Below are positions 52,548-64,000 of a stretch of 64,000 nt of DNA, one piece after another. Where the stretch lies: positions 16,557-80,556 of the forward strand of contig JAVTVJ010001733.1 of the NCBI GenBank assembly GCA_034509425.1. The letters are read 5' to 3'. The first letter of the stretch is position 1. Every line of letters begins with the position of its first letter. Below the pieces are notes generated by a model that worked only from the letters and a program-made list of their open reading frames with translations, was not told where the DNA came from and made no database searches. The stretch comes from Eopsaltria australis. Taxonomy: Eukaryota > Chordata > Aves > Passeriformes > Petroicidae. A program made the translations under genes and the position numbers.

Positions 52548-55500
52548 AAATTCAAGAAAGCTGTCTTTCATTAAAAGTAAGAATAAGAGGGAAATAGAAG
52601 TACACAAACCCTTCTCTTCTGGATATTTTTGACAGGGCTTACTGCTGGATTTCAGAAGGCATGTGCTTTTGAGATGTTGGTTTGTATTCCAAAGTGTGCT
52701 GACCTTACCACCATAAGCTATTGATATCATAAGATGCCTCTAGTACTATTTAGACATGAGGTTACTATCCCACTCTCAGATTTGATTATATTTGGCCAAC
52801 AAGTTAAAAAAATCACTGTACCTAGAAAAAAAATGTGATCTCATTAAGCCTAATTTCCCCAGAAATCAGGCCAAAGTGTTAAGACAAAAAGATACAGTCC
52901 TTTTAAGAAGAAATGCATTTAATGTTTTCAAAGAGAACTGAAGATTTTTTTGGGGCTGAGAGTGAGGATTGATTGCTGGTGAATTGCATATATAATTCAT
53001 CAGTTGTCCTCATTTATTTTGATACTTGTGAATTTGTAACATAGGCAATGACATTTTGAAACAAAATTATTCTCCTCCTGTTCTTTTTCTCACTGATTTT
53101 CTTTAACTTCATTTGTGTTGACAGAAAGGAGTTGGAAGGAAGGGAATTTGGATGAATTTATTTGTCAAAATGGGAGAAGAAAGGCAAGGAAGAGCTTCTA
53201 ATGTTTTAGCATGCATTAGAATGTTAATAGACAATTATCATAATTAAATAAAAACATTCTGGTTTCTAAGTAGTGTGCCAGCTTTCAAAAAGCAAGTATT
53301 CCTTGTTGTCTCTTACTTGAGAGATATAAATCAATTTGTCTACTGAATCCAGGAGATGTCAAAGTACATGTTTTATTTATCATGGTGTGTTCATCTATTT
53401 GTCTTTTATTGAAAATGTGGGTTGGTTTGAGATTTAAAATTGTTAACTTTCTACCCTCTCTCTCTACTTGAATGTCCTTTATTTTTATGTGCAAAGAAGC
53501 ATGAGTATAAGCCTCCATGCTGTGCGAATAAATAACTCCTCTAGCAACTGGAAAGAATTAAAGCATGGCATTAGCCACAATATCTGCATTAGTTGGAATG
53601 GTTTATCCAGGAAACACTAACTGATAAACTTGTATCTATTTAAGAAAGATCTAATTAGGATCCTTTTGTTACATAAACTAAACCATATTATTATAATAAA
53701 ACACACATAAAATAATGAATAGAACATAATTTTTTATAATTTCATTCAAATGAGATGACTTAAAGGTAATTTCTACATTTTAAGCATTTAGTTTCATGGC
53801 ATTTTCTAGCAATTCACCAACTATAATGCCTCAAATGTTTGCCATTATTAAGAAACATTTAATGTAAGATTAGATTAGTCATAAATATTTTACAGGGAGA
53901 AAATATATTATTTCAGGTACATCCCAACATCTTTATGCCTGTAATTCTGTGCATCTGCATACAAATAAAAGGGATGCTCTATTACCATATTGCACTCCTA
54001 CTACATCCTTCTGTTGTAGGTGAGTCAGTCTTGAAACAATCTGAGGATTGTTTTAATTTTGCTTCCAAAGTCTAAAGCTAGATACGTTTTGGGATAACTT
54101 TTCTTCCCCTTCCCTGCTACTGTCATCTCATCAGTCTTTGAAGTTATGGGTTCCCAAGCATTTGAAGATGTGTCCTTGACTGAACATAGTGTGGTTCTGC
54201 CTGGCACAGTAAGGGACAGGTCTGGCAGCCTCTTTGTTGCTTTTCTAGGCAGCAATCTAGAGACCACCATGGCTGATATGCCATTTTGGTTTATTTTGTA
54301 ATGAAAAACTGAAGTACTACGATGTTAAGTGATGGTGTAGGGTTTTGAAGGGCTGTGGCATGGAGGTGCTTTGCTGTACCTTTAATCACCTTTTGAACTG
54401 TAGCACTGTTGAGGCACTGATTTTCCTTCCCAGGGAAGACAAGATTTGCACCATGGCAGTCCCATGTGAGTAGGGCAAATCAGTCTTCATGAATCAAGCC
54501 AGTAAAGGAGAAAGTGAAAGGAAGGAAACCTCATTTCATTTCACATTTAACAGCCTATTATGGCAGGATTGCTGCAAACATAAATATTTTAATTTTTAGG
54601 CACACATTTTAAGAAAAAAAAAAAGAGTCTTCTGAGGAAACAAGACATATTCTATAGGGGATTTTCCACATCATTCTCTTTGCCTTATGTGTAAAGGAAC
54701 TGCATACCACCTGCTTCTGGTGCATTGTGCCCACATCCCTCCTGACTCTACTCTCATTTTTATGACCCAAACAGCAGTTCCAAAATTTTCTTTCTCAGGG
54801 GCTTATGGCATGTATCTGGGTTGTGACTCACCTGCAGCACTCCAGGCATCCCGTGGGTTGGTGACCACACATCTGTAAGTGTCTGTCTTACAGCAAACAG
54901 ACCTTAACTGAGGAACTCTTGGTATGAGTCCTAAGCAGGAGCTGGACATGGGCAGCAGCAGCAGGAGCAGCCTGGTGTGGAGCTTCTAGAGAACACTCAC
55001 AGTTTTACAGAGCAATAACACACCTCAGAAAAGATGCTTGGTAAGATTGCTCTGCTGTGTGCTTTAGGGCTGTTCTTCACTGCAGAGGTTTGATAAGCTT
55101 GAAGGAATCATAGTGTCTGCTCTGGAGCCTGCCTGCTCCATTTATTCTCCTGCTATCTGAGGACAAAACAGTGCTGGGTGATTCTATTTGGATCACACCT
55201 TAACCAAATTTCTATCAATGACTTAAAATAGAAATAATATTAGTTGCTAAATAGAGGAAAACAGTTTCACTGAACCATTTAAAACTGTCTAACCAAATGA
55301 AATTGGCAATAATTTCTTAAAAGGTTTTTTTTTAGTTTATGTCTATCCATTGTTTTCTGCAGTTTTGTGCATCTATAAATTCTGCCAAGTCTGTTTTTGT
55401 TGACAGGAAATATTGGTCTTCCTTTGAAAGTTTGATTTGCTTCCTATGAGATCTCTTGATATATAGTAGAAGTTTAGTTATGACTTAAGCTTAAAAAAAT

Positions 55501-57262
55501 CCTACCTTGACTGTTTCATTGCCTCTGTGATAACCTTAAAAACCTGTTTGATCCACATGCTACTACCTGGGTGTTGAACCAACAGCATTTCTTTTAAAAA
55601 TGAACACTTATTAAGAAAGATAAGGGACTAAAATAATAAAAGATTAAAAAATATATATAATCTTATGTAGAACACAGGATTCTTATGTTTTTAAAGTAGT
55701 TTTAGCTGTATACTTGGCAACAACTTCTTAAAATTTTATCTTCGTTTAGCTATGGATTCCCCTTAGTCATCTATACTAATGCAAGCAGCAGTCCCCATTA
55801 AATGCATAGAAGGCTTTTATTAAGTTGTAAGGGTAAGAATAGTGTCTTTGCTTTTTTAATTTTCTGTTTTGTTGGAAAACAGGTATTGGAAAGAGAGAGA
55901 AGAGGCTGGCAATATCCTTTCTTGGTGTTTAATGAAATGCTGTTAAAAATCTATGACAGAATTTACTTCCTTCCAGCTGATACAAAAGAAATACAAAATT
56001 GTTTACAATAACACCATTTTACCATTTATTTCCCTTTTTTCACTACATGATAAACACAGTATTTCTTGTGTAAGAAGACCATTTCTCTGTAAGAAGACCA
56101 TACACTCTGTAAAGTAATAACAGCCATTATTACCAGTTGGTACCAGTTCTGCTGGTACTAATGAAATCTCTTGTACTGATTTATCTTGTGGCTAATTTTA
56201 CTTTGGAACCTTGGAATGACATAAATATTGATTGAAACTTTTCATACGTTTTGTGCCTGAGCTCTTCCCCATGTTGGCTTCTCTGGTGCATACATTCAGA
56301 CTACGGCCTGTCCCTCTTCAGGAGTGTGTGTTCGAGGTCTTTCCCTTTCACCAGAAGTCTCTTTTGAAAATACCTGTGGGAACAGTGTGTTTAACCTCTC
56401 CACCCCAAAGTTAAATTTAAGCAAAACTAACAGTTCAGAAAGTGATTAATGAGGGTGGTAAGCAGGCTGACAAGGCAGATAGTATTGACTTCATTAACCC
56501 GTTTAACTAGGGAACTGGGTAAAAAAAACCCATAAAATTAAATGTAACCTCTAATGCTTCCTTGTCATGTGGTATAGGAAGTGGGAATCACTCACAGTAA
56601 ATTATAGTTCCAAGGAAAATGTATGCCATTATGATAAATGTGATATAAATAGGTAGATAGGCTGGCTTTCACTGCTGCCTTTTACTAAGTCATTGTCCCA
56701 ACCCAGACTGGTTGTACTGTAGTGATTCATAGATAATTTCTTGTAATGAATGAGCATAATTTTGGTGGAACTTGGAAACTGGTAGTAAAGCTTGTTTTTA
56801 AAACATTTATTTCTTTTAGTGATACAGTAGAAAACTCAAGAACAGAAGTCTCCTCCTTTTCTTCTTCAAATTATTTTGGAAAGAACACAACATTTGACTC
56901 TCACATCTTATAAAGGTATTATAAGGTAGACATCCCTCTGGTAGCAATCTCCACCTTAATTAATCAGAAAAACTGAGGAACTATTTGGGTTTATACGTTG
57001 TTTGAACCAGAAGATGGAGATGAGCAGTCTCATCGGTAGTGGTGCTTGTCTGCACCTTGGAAGAGAAACAAAATTGAAAGGGCTCTTAACTTTTGAGTTA
57101 ATTTTTATAATTAAAGTAATTTTTTTTGAAACTCACGTCAGGAAATGTAAAAATGAATGTTCTCAGGGTAACACTAGCTCAGCTTCTTTGCAAAAATAGA
57201 TTTTTTCCCCAGTAGATTTCTAAAGCTTTTGATATTACCATTCGTTTTGCTCTGTATGGAAG
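52548..57262. other. Host sequence without a recognisable gene
   Basis: AT-rich sequence with A and T runs. No reading frame longer than about 85 codons, no LINE tail and no LTR ends are recognised. A small direct repeat (GTAAGAAGACCAT) lies near 56070-56103. Confidence 0.65.
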
Positions 57263-58176
57263 TGTTGAAGGTTGGATTTAGTTCTTTTCCTCAGGAATTT
57301 TTCTCCCATGGGTTGCTAAGACACAAATGACTGAGTACTTAAGAGAAACAAAGCACAAGGCTAGAGCCTTTCTCCTTGGCAGGGTGGGGCAAAATTGACC
57401 CTCATGAAAGCAGGGCTTGACAACGCGAGATTTGGAGAGACTGAAAAGCAAGGGCAGGGGGGAGGTCACCCTCTCTTGCTCGGGACCCTCGGAGCTGGAT
57501 GGTCAGAACTGCTGTCTGCTGAACCCACGGCCCCCTGAGAAGCCAGCGCGGAGCTGCTGGTCTGTCTGCTGTGAGTCTTTTTTCCTCTCTGCCCATCGGG
57601 AGCTGCCTGCCACCAGCCTGTCTCTCCCCCCGCTCCTCCTCGCCGCTCCGAGTTTCCTCGCTACATTGTGGCGGGGTTTCCCCCTGCACGTCGAGACCTC
57701 TTGCCATCCCAGCTCCCTGTGTCCGGGGATCCTGCTGTGGCACCGACACCAGCTGCCCCCCGAGGGTCTGTGGAGCAAGGGCTCTCCTCCATCCTTCCCA
57801 ACCTCGGGCAGCCACCATTTCTGTTGTGCTACCTGAGCTCACGCCGGAGCGCCCCCAGCAGCCACAGGGGAATCACCACACCCAGAGCGCCCCTGCAGGC
57901 TGTGACTGGAACTGCACCAAAGGGAAAAGGTGCCTGAAGTCAAGCAGGCTGCCACTGGGTTTCTGGTTCTGTTTGTTGGTTAACGTTATAGTTGTTGTTA
58001 TTTGTCATCTTTGTTTTAGGTATTAGTAAAGAACTGTTATTCCTGTTTCCATATCTTTGCCTGAGAGCCTCTTGCTTTCAAATTTATAATAGTTCGGAGG
58101 GAGAGGGGTTACAGTTTCCCATTCCAAGGGAGGCTCCTGCCTTCCTTAACAGACACCTGACCTTCAAACCGGGACA
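57263..58176 (+). repeat. Element C 5' LTR
   Basis: It starts TGTTGAAGGTTGG and ends CTTCAAACCGGGACA. The start and end are confirmed by the inverted second copy at 62427-63338. The middle (about 57480-57900) is GC-rich, which produces several overlapping open frames on both strands that are not genes. A TTAGGTATTAGTAAAG segment at about 58016-58030 resembles the poly(A) region of the LTR at 23655-25254. Confidence 0.88.
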
Positions 58177-58181
58177 GATTT

Positions 58182-58199
58182 TGGCACCCAAAGGTGGGG
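58182..58199 (+). promoter_or_regulatory. Element C primer-binding site, primer not assigned
   Basis: TGGCACCCAAAGGTGGGG follows the LTR after five bases. It has the TGG start and position of a PBS, but I could not match it to a tRNA from memory. Confidence 0.55.
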
Positions 58200-58288
58200 A
58201 CCGAGGGCATCGAGAGGAAAAAGGATAACAGTTCTTGAGTAACGCAGTTCTTTGTGTGCTGGATATAGGAACCTCATTAGGTTGCACC

Positions 58289-60192
58289 ATGTGGTCTAGC
58301 TTATTCCGGTTTGTATGGCAAGTGGTCACAGCTGTTTCTCTCCCATTTGCAGCCCCGTATCTAAACATGGGCCCTATAACTAAGGCTACGGTGGCTGTTA
58401 TACAGTTTGTGTCATGGTCGATAAGGTGAGGAATTCATGGATTTTCAACTTCCTCTGGAAGGCAGGCATGTGGATTCAGAGCTACCACACATTAATGACA
58501 TGTTTTCAGGGTTACTTTAATAATGGTACCTACTGCGAGGAAATGACACCAAAAGAAATGTTCTCACAACCCTTCACCCAGCTCTTTGGGCCTATCCCGC
58601 CAATCTTTGAGGGGTTCAAATCTTCTCTAAATGCGAATGATACCATACAGTGGCTGGCATTGCTGATAGTCCTACTCTATTTAGCATTCAGGGATAAGGG
58701 GGGTCTGACTTGGATAACCACCCTGACACCTACCTCAGACAATAGAGATGAGTCCTCAGTACCTGACATGGCCCCAGAGACTAGGGATGCTGCCACAGAA
58801 CCTGACATGGCCCCAGAGACTAGAGACACCATCCCAGAACCTGACATTGCCCCAGACACTAGAGATGCTGCTACAGAGTATAACCCAGCCCCACAACCCA
58901 CCTCAGAAACAACCCACCTGGATTGGGTGGGAGTCCTGGTAAAGGAGATGTGCGAGATGGGTCAAATGCTGAAGGAATACACTTGCCCAGCTGCTGGGAA
59001 ACCCTTCCCCTACCCCAAAGAGGGAGAGTCTAATGGGGCAGCAGAGGAACCCAGGGACATTATAACCGCTCAGGCTCCAGTCAGATCAGAAGGGCAGCCA
59101 CAGCCAGCAGCAGTTGCCCCTGTGGAAAAGAGGAAGACTAAGGTCAAACCAGAACAGCCAGTGAGTAATGATGGGGAAGCAGGACCCTCTCAACCAGTAG
59201 GGAGGCCAAGGATTGAAATCACTACCGAGTCCCTGGGGTATGACAGTCTCCGTAATCTACGAAAAGACATTGTGCGACGGGGTAATGAGCCTTTTACAAC
59301 CTGGTTACTTCGGGTCTGGGACCTTAAGGGTATGGGTGTGCAGCTGGATAGTATCAAGGCAAGGCAGATGGGACCCTTGTCCCACGACTCGGGGGTAGAT
59401 CAGGTATTCGGAAGAGACGAAGGGCCCCTGTCTTTCTGGGAACGGCTTTTAATAAGTGTAAGAGAGAGGTTTGTCAACAGGGAGAGAATGCAGGAGTACC
59501 GTCATAGAAGACCATGGAAGACTCTTGAGGAAAGAATTCAACAGCTGAGGGAAGTGGCAGTATTGGAGGAACTCTTTGGGAGGGATGGACAACATGATAA
59601 CGACCCCGACAAGGTCATGTGTACAGGGCAAATGTTGTGGAACCTGGCAAAGCTAGGGCCCTCCCAATACACCATCTTCATTGCAACAATTAATGCTGAT
59701 GACAACCGAGAGACAGTGGGCTCCATAGCCACCAAACTCAGGAATTATGATAGTATGATCAGTGGCCCAATGCAGGCTCAGGTCTCTGCTGTGGTCAAAG
59801 ACCTCAGAGAGGAGATGATGAGGGAGGTGAGGGAGGAGATGAGGATGATGAGTGCGGCACCAGTGCGAGTCACAAGCCCCAACGTCAGAGCCCAGCACCC
59901 CCCAGCCAGGGACAGAGGGTACACCCCACGATCTGAGCTGTGGTTCTTCCTGTGTGACCACAGAGAAGACATGAGGAAGTGGGATAAGAAACTCACTGCT
60001 ACCCTGGCAGCACGGGTACAGCAACTCAAGGAGGGAAAGACTAACCGAGGCGAGGGGTCTACTAAAGTGAAGGGAGCCTCAGCCTCCTGTGACCACGATG
60101 CCAGATATTACGGAAAGGAGGACCATCGGTTAGATCCCCTCGAGGGGACCTCTAGTATGTATGCCCAGGAAAGAAATGATAACCAGAGCTAG
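58289..60192 (+). pseudogene. gag: Element C gag
   Basis: The ATG at 58289 (CACCATGTGG) starts a hydrophobic N-terminus that runs to 58429 in one frame. The main frame, 58414-60192 (592 codons), follows in another, so one frame change separates them. A membrane-spanning stretch lies at about 58650-58690 (WLALLIVLLYLAF). Three 13-codon repeats (PDMAPETRDAAT-type) occupy 58762-58878. The capsid-like core (LRNLRKDIVRRGNE, TTWLLRVWD, ARQMGPLSHD, LREVAVLEELF) matches element A gag. The C-terminus is basic and no CCHC knuckle is seen. The frame ends at UAG 60190-60192, in phase with pol. Confidence 0.8.
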
Positions 60193-60222
60193 AGGGGCCC
60201 TGCCTCTAGCCAGGAAGAGGCA
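60190..60222 (+). promoter_or_regulatory. Element C gag-pol junction: UAG with 7-bp hairpin
   Basis: After the UAG and an 8-nt spacer, TGCCTCT (60201-60207) pairs perfectly with AGAGGCA (60216-60222) around an 8-nt loop. Pol continues in the same frame. The loop segment GCCAGG could also pair with CCTGGC at 60262-60267, which would make a pseudoknot with a long second loop. Element A has the same layout, and its loop-closing pair is C-G where this one is T-A. Confidence 0.6.
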
Positions 60223-62426
60223 CGGGAAAACCGGGTCTTTTGGACAGTGTGGATCCGATGGCCTGGCACATCAGAGCCACAGAAATATGAAGCATTAGTT
60301 GATACTGGTGCGTAGTGTACCTTAATTCCATCAGGACATGTGGGGGCAGAACTTGTTTCTATTGCCGGGGTGACAGGGGGATCGCAACAATTAACTTTGT
60401 TGGAAGCCAAGGTGAGCCTGACCGGGAAAGAGTGGCAGAAACACCCCATTGTGACTAGTCAAGAGGCCCCGTGTGTTCTGGGCATAGACTTCCTCCGAAA
60501 TGGCTATTACAAAGACCCAAAGGGACTCAGGTGGGCTTTCGGAATAGCGGCTGTGGAGGCAGAGGGCATCAGGCAACTGAACACCTTGCCTGGACTATCG
60601 GAAAATCCAAATGCAGTGGGACTCCTGAGAGTAAAAGAGCAACAAGTGCCAATTGCCACCTCGACAGTGCACCGCCGGCAATACCGGACCAATCGAAACG
60701 CCGTGATCCCAATCCACAAGATGATCTGCAACCTAGAAAGCCAAGGAATGGTCAGTAAAGCTCACTCACCCTTCAACAGCCCCATCTGGCCTGTGCGCAA
60801 GTCTGACGAGGAATGGAGATTGACTGTGGACTATCGTGGCTTGAATGAAGTGACTCCACCATTGAGTGCTGCCGTGCCAGACATGCTGGAGCTCCAGTAC
60901 GAGCTGGAATCCAAGGCAGCAAAAGGGAATGCCACCACTGACATTGCCAATGCGTTCTTCTCCATCCTTCTGGTAGCAAAGTGCAGGCCCCAGTTTGCCT
61001 TCACCTGGAGAGGTGTGCAATATACCTGGAATCGGCTACCCCAGGGGTGGAGGCACAGCCCCACGATCTGCCATGGACTGATCCAGGCTACACTTGAAAA
61101 GGGTGAGGCTCCAGAACATCTCCAATACATCGATGACATCATTGTGTGGGGGAACACGGCAGCAGAGGTATTTGAGAAAGGAGAGAAGATCATCATGATC
61201 CTCCTGGAAGCCGGTTTTGCCATCAAGAAGAGCAAAGTCAAGGGACCTGCTCGAGAGATCCAGTTCCTGGGGGTAAAATGGCAAGATGGACGGCGCCAGA
61301 TTCCCACGGATGTCATCAATAAGATCACTGCGATGTCTCCTCCAACTAACAAAAAGGAAACTCAAGCTTTCCTAGGGGCCATAGGTTTTTGGAGGATGCA
61401 CATTCCAGAGTACAGCCAGATTGTGAGCCCTCTCTACCTGGTCACCCGCAAAAAGAACGATTTTCACTGGGGCCCTGAACAGCAACAAGCGTTTGCCCAG
61501 ATCAAGCAGGAGATCGCTCACGCAGTAGCGCTTGGCCCAGTAAGGACGGGACCAGAGGTGAGGAATGTGCTTTACTCTGCAGCAGGGAACAAGGGCTTGT
61601 CCTGGAGCCTTTGGCAGAAGGTGCCTGGAGAGACTCGAGGCTGACCGCTGGGATTCTGGAGCCGGAGTTACAGAGGGTCTGAAGCCAACTACACCCCCAC
61701 AGAGAAGGAAATCTTGGCCGCCTATGAAGGAGTTCAAGCCGCCTCGGAGGTAATCGGCACTGAAGCACAACTCCTCCTGGCACCCCAACTACCAGTGCTG
61801 GGGTGGATGTTTAAAGGAAAGGCTCCCTCTACCCACCATGCCACCGATGCCACATGGAGTAAGTGGATTGCACTTATCACACAGCACGCCCGCATTGGAA
61901 ATCCAAACCACCCTGGGATCCTGGAAATAATTATGAATTGGACAGAAGGTGAGAGTTTTGGCCTCACTGATGAAGAGGAGCAAGAACAAGTGACCCGGGC
62001 TGAGGAGGCTCCACCATACAATCAACTGCTAGATGAAGAAAAGTGCTACGCCCTTTTCACTGATGGTTCCTGTCGCATCATAGGGATGAACCGGAAGTGG
62101 AAAGCAGCTGTGTGGAGCCCCACACGACAGGTTGCAGAAGCCACTGAAGGAGAGGGTGGATCGAGCCAATTTGCTGAACTCAAAGCTGTTCAGCTGGCCC
62201 TGGACATTGCTGAGAGAGAGAAGTGGCCAAAGCGCTACCTCTACACCGATTCGTGGATGGTAGCCAATGCTCTATGGGGTTGGATAGAAAGGTGGAAAAA
62301 GGTCAACTGGCAGCGTAGAGGAAAGCCAATCTGGGAAGCTGATGAATGAAAAGACATTGCCACTCAGGGAGAGAAGCTACCTGTAAACGCCCACCATGTA
62401 GATGCCCATGTCCCTAAGAGCCGACC
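60193..62426 (+). pseudogene. pol: Element C pol (protease, reverse transcriptase, partial RNase H)
   Basis: Pol is in one frame, in phase with gag. Protease has LVDTGA followed directly by TAG (60313-60315). Reverse transcriptase has NSPIWPVRKSDEEWRLTVDYR, QGWRHSPT and YIDD (61126-61137). TGA stops lie at 61642-61644 and 62347-62349. RNase H has FTDGSCRIIG and YTDSWMVAN, then ends at the element D junction, so integrase is missing. At the position of the A/B shared stop (61939-61941) this copy has TGG. Confidence 0.88.
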
Positions 62427-63338
62427 TGTCCCGGTTTGAAGGACAGGTGTCTGTTAAGGAAGGCAGGAGCCTCCCTTGGAATGGGAAACTGTAACCCCTC
62501 TCCCTCCGAACTATTATAAATTTGAAATTAAGAGGCTCTCAGGCAAAGATATGGAAATAGGAATAACAGTTCTTTACTAATACCTAAAACAAAGATGACA
62601 AATAACAACTATAACGTTAACCAACAAACAGAACCAGAAACCCAGTTGCAGCCTGCTTGACTTCAGGCACCTTTTCCCTTTGGTGCAGTTCCAGTCACAG
62701 CCTGCAGGGGCGCTCTGGGTGTGGTGATTCCCCTGTGGCTGCAGGGGGCGCTCCGGCGTGAGCTCAGGTAGCACACGGCAAATGGCGGCCGACCGAGGCT
62801 GGGAAGGATGGAGGAGAGCCCTTGCTCCACAGACCCTCGGGGGGCAGCTGGTGTCGGTGCCACAGCAGGATCCCCGGACACAGGGGGCTGGGACGGCAAG
62901 AGGTCTCGACGTGCAGGGAGGAAACCCTGCCACAATGTAGCGAGGAAACTCGGAGCAGCAAGGAGGAGCGGGGGGAGAGACAGGCTGGTGGCAGGCAGCT
63001 CCCGATGGGCAGAGAGGAAAAAAGACCCACAGCAGACAGACCGGCAGCTCCGCGCTGGCGGCTCAGGGGGCCGTGGGTTCAGCAGACAGCAGTTCTGACC
63101 ATCCAGCTCCGAGGGTCCCGAGCAAGAGAGCGTGACTTCCCCCCTGCCCTTGCTTTTCAGTCTCTCCAAATCTCGCGTTGTCAAACCCTGCTTCCATGAG
63201 GGGCGATTCTACCCCACCCTGCCAAGGAGAAAGGCTCTAGCCTTGTGCTTTGTTTCTCTTAAGTACCCAGTCATTTGTGTCTTAGCAACCCATGGGAGAA
63301 AAATTCCTGAGGAAAAGAACGAAATCCAACCTTCAACA
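62427..63338 (-). repeat. Element D 3' LTR
   Basis: The LTR has 912 bp; on the minus strand it runs from TGTTGAAGG to CCGGGACA. The adjacent internal end (plus-strand 63339-63353) is purine-rich on the minus strand (AGGGTGGAGAA) and serves as the polypurine tract. Confidence 0.88.
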
Positions 63339-64000
63339 TTCTCCACCCTGAATTTTTTTCCCATGCAATCACCTTACATCAAATTTAAACCTTCGAGGTA
63401 CATACATACATACAGATACAGATACAAGCACAGTGTCATAAGTAGTTCACCCTAAAACAAGATCTCCTTGAGGTATGCATCGGGTCTCTCCATCCCTTTG
63501 CATCACCCACCAGGTGCAGCCCGGTCCCTGAGCAAAGACAACCCCCCGGATGGGATTGTCTTTACTTGAGGCAGAGTTTACCCAAACAGTCTTTCCCAGC
63601 ATACTTCTCATGTGTACTACTGGAACTTTATCTCCATCTGTTGTTCGCAAGGGGTCAGAGTGGGCAGGCCCGGCCCGGCTGGAGGAACCTCGGGTGTTCA
63701 CTAACCATGTGGCCTTTGCTAAATTAGTCTCCCAGTTCTTAAACGTCTCCCCACCCAGTGCTTTCAAGGTGGTTTTGAGCAGGCTATTGTACCGTTCAAC
63801 TTTTCTAGCTGCTGGTGCATGATAAGGGATATGGTACACCCACTCGATGCCATGTTCCCTAGCCCAGGTGTTTATAAGGCTATTTTTGAAATGAGTCCCA
63901 TTGTCGGATTCAATTCTCTCAGGGGTACCATGTCTCTAAAGAACCTGTTTTTCGAGGCCCAGGATGGTGTTCCGGGCAGTGGGATGAGGCACAGGGTAGG
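63339..64000 (-). pseudogene. pol: Element D pol, integrase C-terminal half
   Basis: On the minus strand the integrase core (SDNGTHF near 63890-63910, then KVERYNSLL at about 63790-63815) and the C-terminal part end at GDLVLG (63447-63449 stop). It is highly similar to A and B (VNTRGS, CTWWVMQRDGET). At least one stop lies upstream near 63937. About 100 bp of non-coding tail precede the LTR. The rest of the element is outside the window. Confidence 0.85.

Larger units (their letters stand above)
57263..62426 (+). mobile_element. Element C: ERV-L-like provirus, plus strand, cut by element D
   Basis: The element has a 914-bp 5' LTR, a PBS-like site, gag, an in-frame UAG and pol, then stops abruptly in RNase H at 62426 where element D starts. 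Gag and pol are related to A/B, but the LTR is a different family. No 3' part is seen in the window; it should lie beyond 64000 if D simply inserted. The 5-bp flank before the LTR is GGAAG (57258-57262), and its partner is not in view. Confidence 0.85.
62427..64000 (-). mobile_element. Element D: ERV-L-like provirus of the C subfamily, minus strand, continuing past the window
   Basis: The 3' LTR (62427-63338) is the reverse complement of the element C LTR, and pol continues on the minus strand to the window end. It sits in element C RNase H in the opposite orientation. The 5 bases before it (62422-62426, CGACC) are the expected target duplication, to be confirmed beyond 64000. Confidence 0.85.

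Noticed and set aside
54025..54270. Minus-strand 81-codon ORF as a host exon
   Set aside because: No domain, no convincing splice sites, and composition like the surrounding non-coding DNA.
57417..58026. Overlapping ORFs of 90 to 151 codons on both strands, repeated inverted at 62577-63199
   Set aside because: They lie wholly inside the GC-rich part of the element C and D LTRs, have no known domain and overlap in several frames.

Overview
The window is vertebrate nuclear DNA, most likely from a bird and perhaps a songbird. The evidence is CR1-type LINE tails (28155-28587), several avian-looking LTR families, no bacterial gene organisation, and AT-rich unique sequence between transposons. I found no host protein-coding gene, rRNA, tRNA gene or CRISPR array. 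Almost every long reading frame belongs to an endogenous retrovirus (ERV). The density of young, nested, near full-length proviruses resembles heterochromatin or a W chromosome, but that is inference.

Layout. (1) 1-4451 is AT-rich host DNA. (2) 4452-18731 is element A, a class III (ERV-L-like) provirus on the minus strand with 575-bp LTRs and a 5-bp target duplication. A short solo LTR (6875-7299) and a complete plus-strand gammaretrovirus-like provirus, ERV1 (8890-16173), are nested inside it. (3) 18732-28587 is host DNA with three solo LTRs (20368-20945, 23655-25254, 26562-27135) and CR1 fragments. (4) 28588-42625 is element B, a plus-strand relative of A. It carries ERV2 (29440-38641), an older gammaretrovirus-like provirus with env, and ERV2 carries a solo LTR (30731-31584). 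(5) 42686-51828 is ERV3, a minus-strand provirus with gag, pol and env and almost identical LTRs. (6) 51829-57262 is host DNA with one solo LTR (52153-52542). (7) 57263-62426 is element C, a second ERV-L-like subfamily on the plus strand. It is cut inside RNase H by element D (62427 to beyond 64000), the same subfamily in the opposite orientation.

How the parts work together. Each provirus is one transcription unit: the LTR gives promoter and poly(A) signal, a primer-binding site follows, then gag, pol and sometimes env. Three different solutions for making Gag-Pol are visible. ERV1 has an in-frame UGA followed by an H-type pseudoknot. The A/C family has an in-frame UAG followed 8 nt later by a hairpin with a compensatory base-pair change. 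ERV3 has a GGGAAAC slippery heptamer, an 8-nt spacer and an H-type pseudoknot, placed exactly for -1 frameshifting. ERV1 lacks env and carries a very GC-rich gag segment with a cluster of promoter-type motifs that may be captured host sequence. All the proviruses carry breaks (stops, frameshifts or truncations) and are annotated as found.
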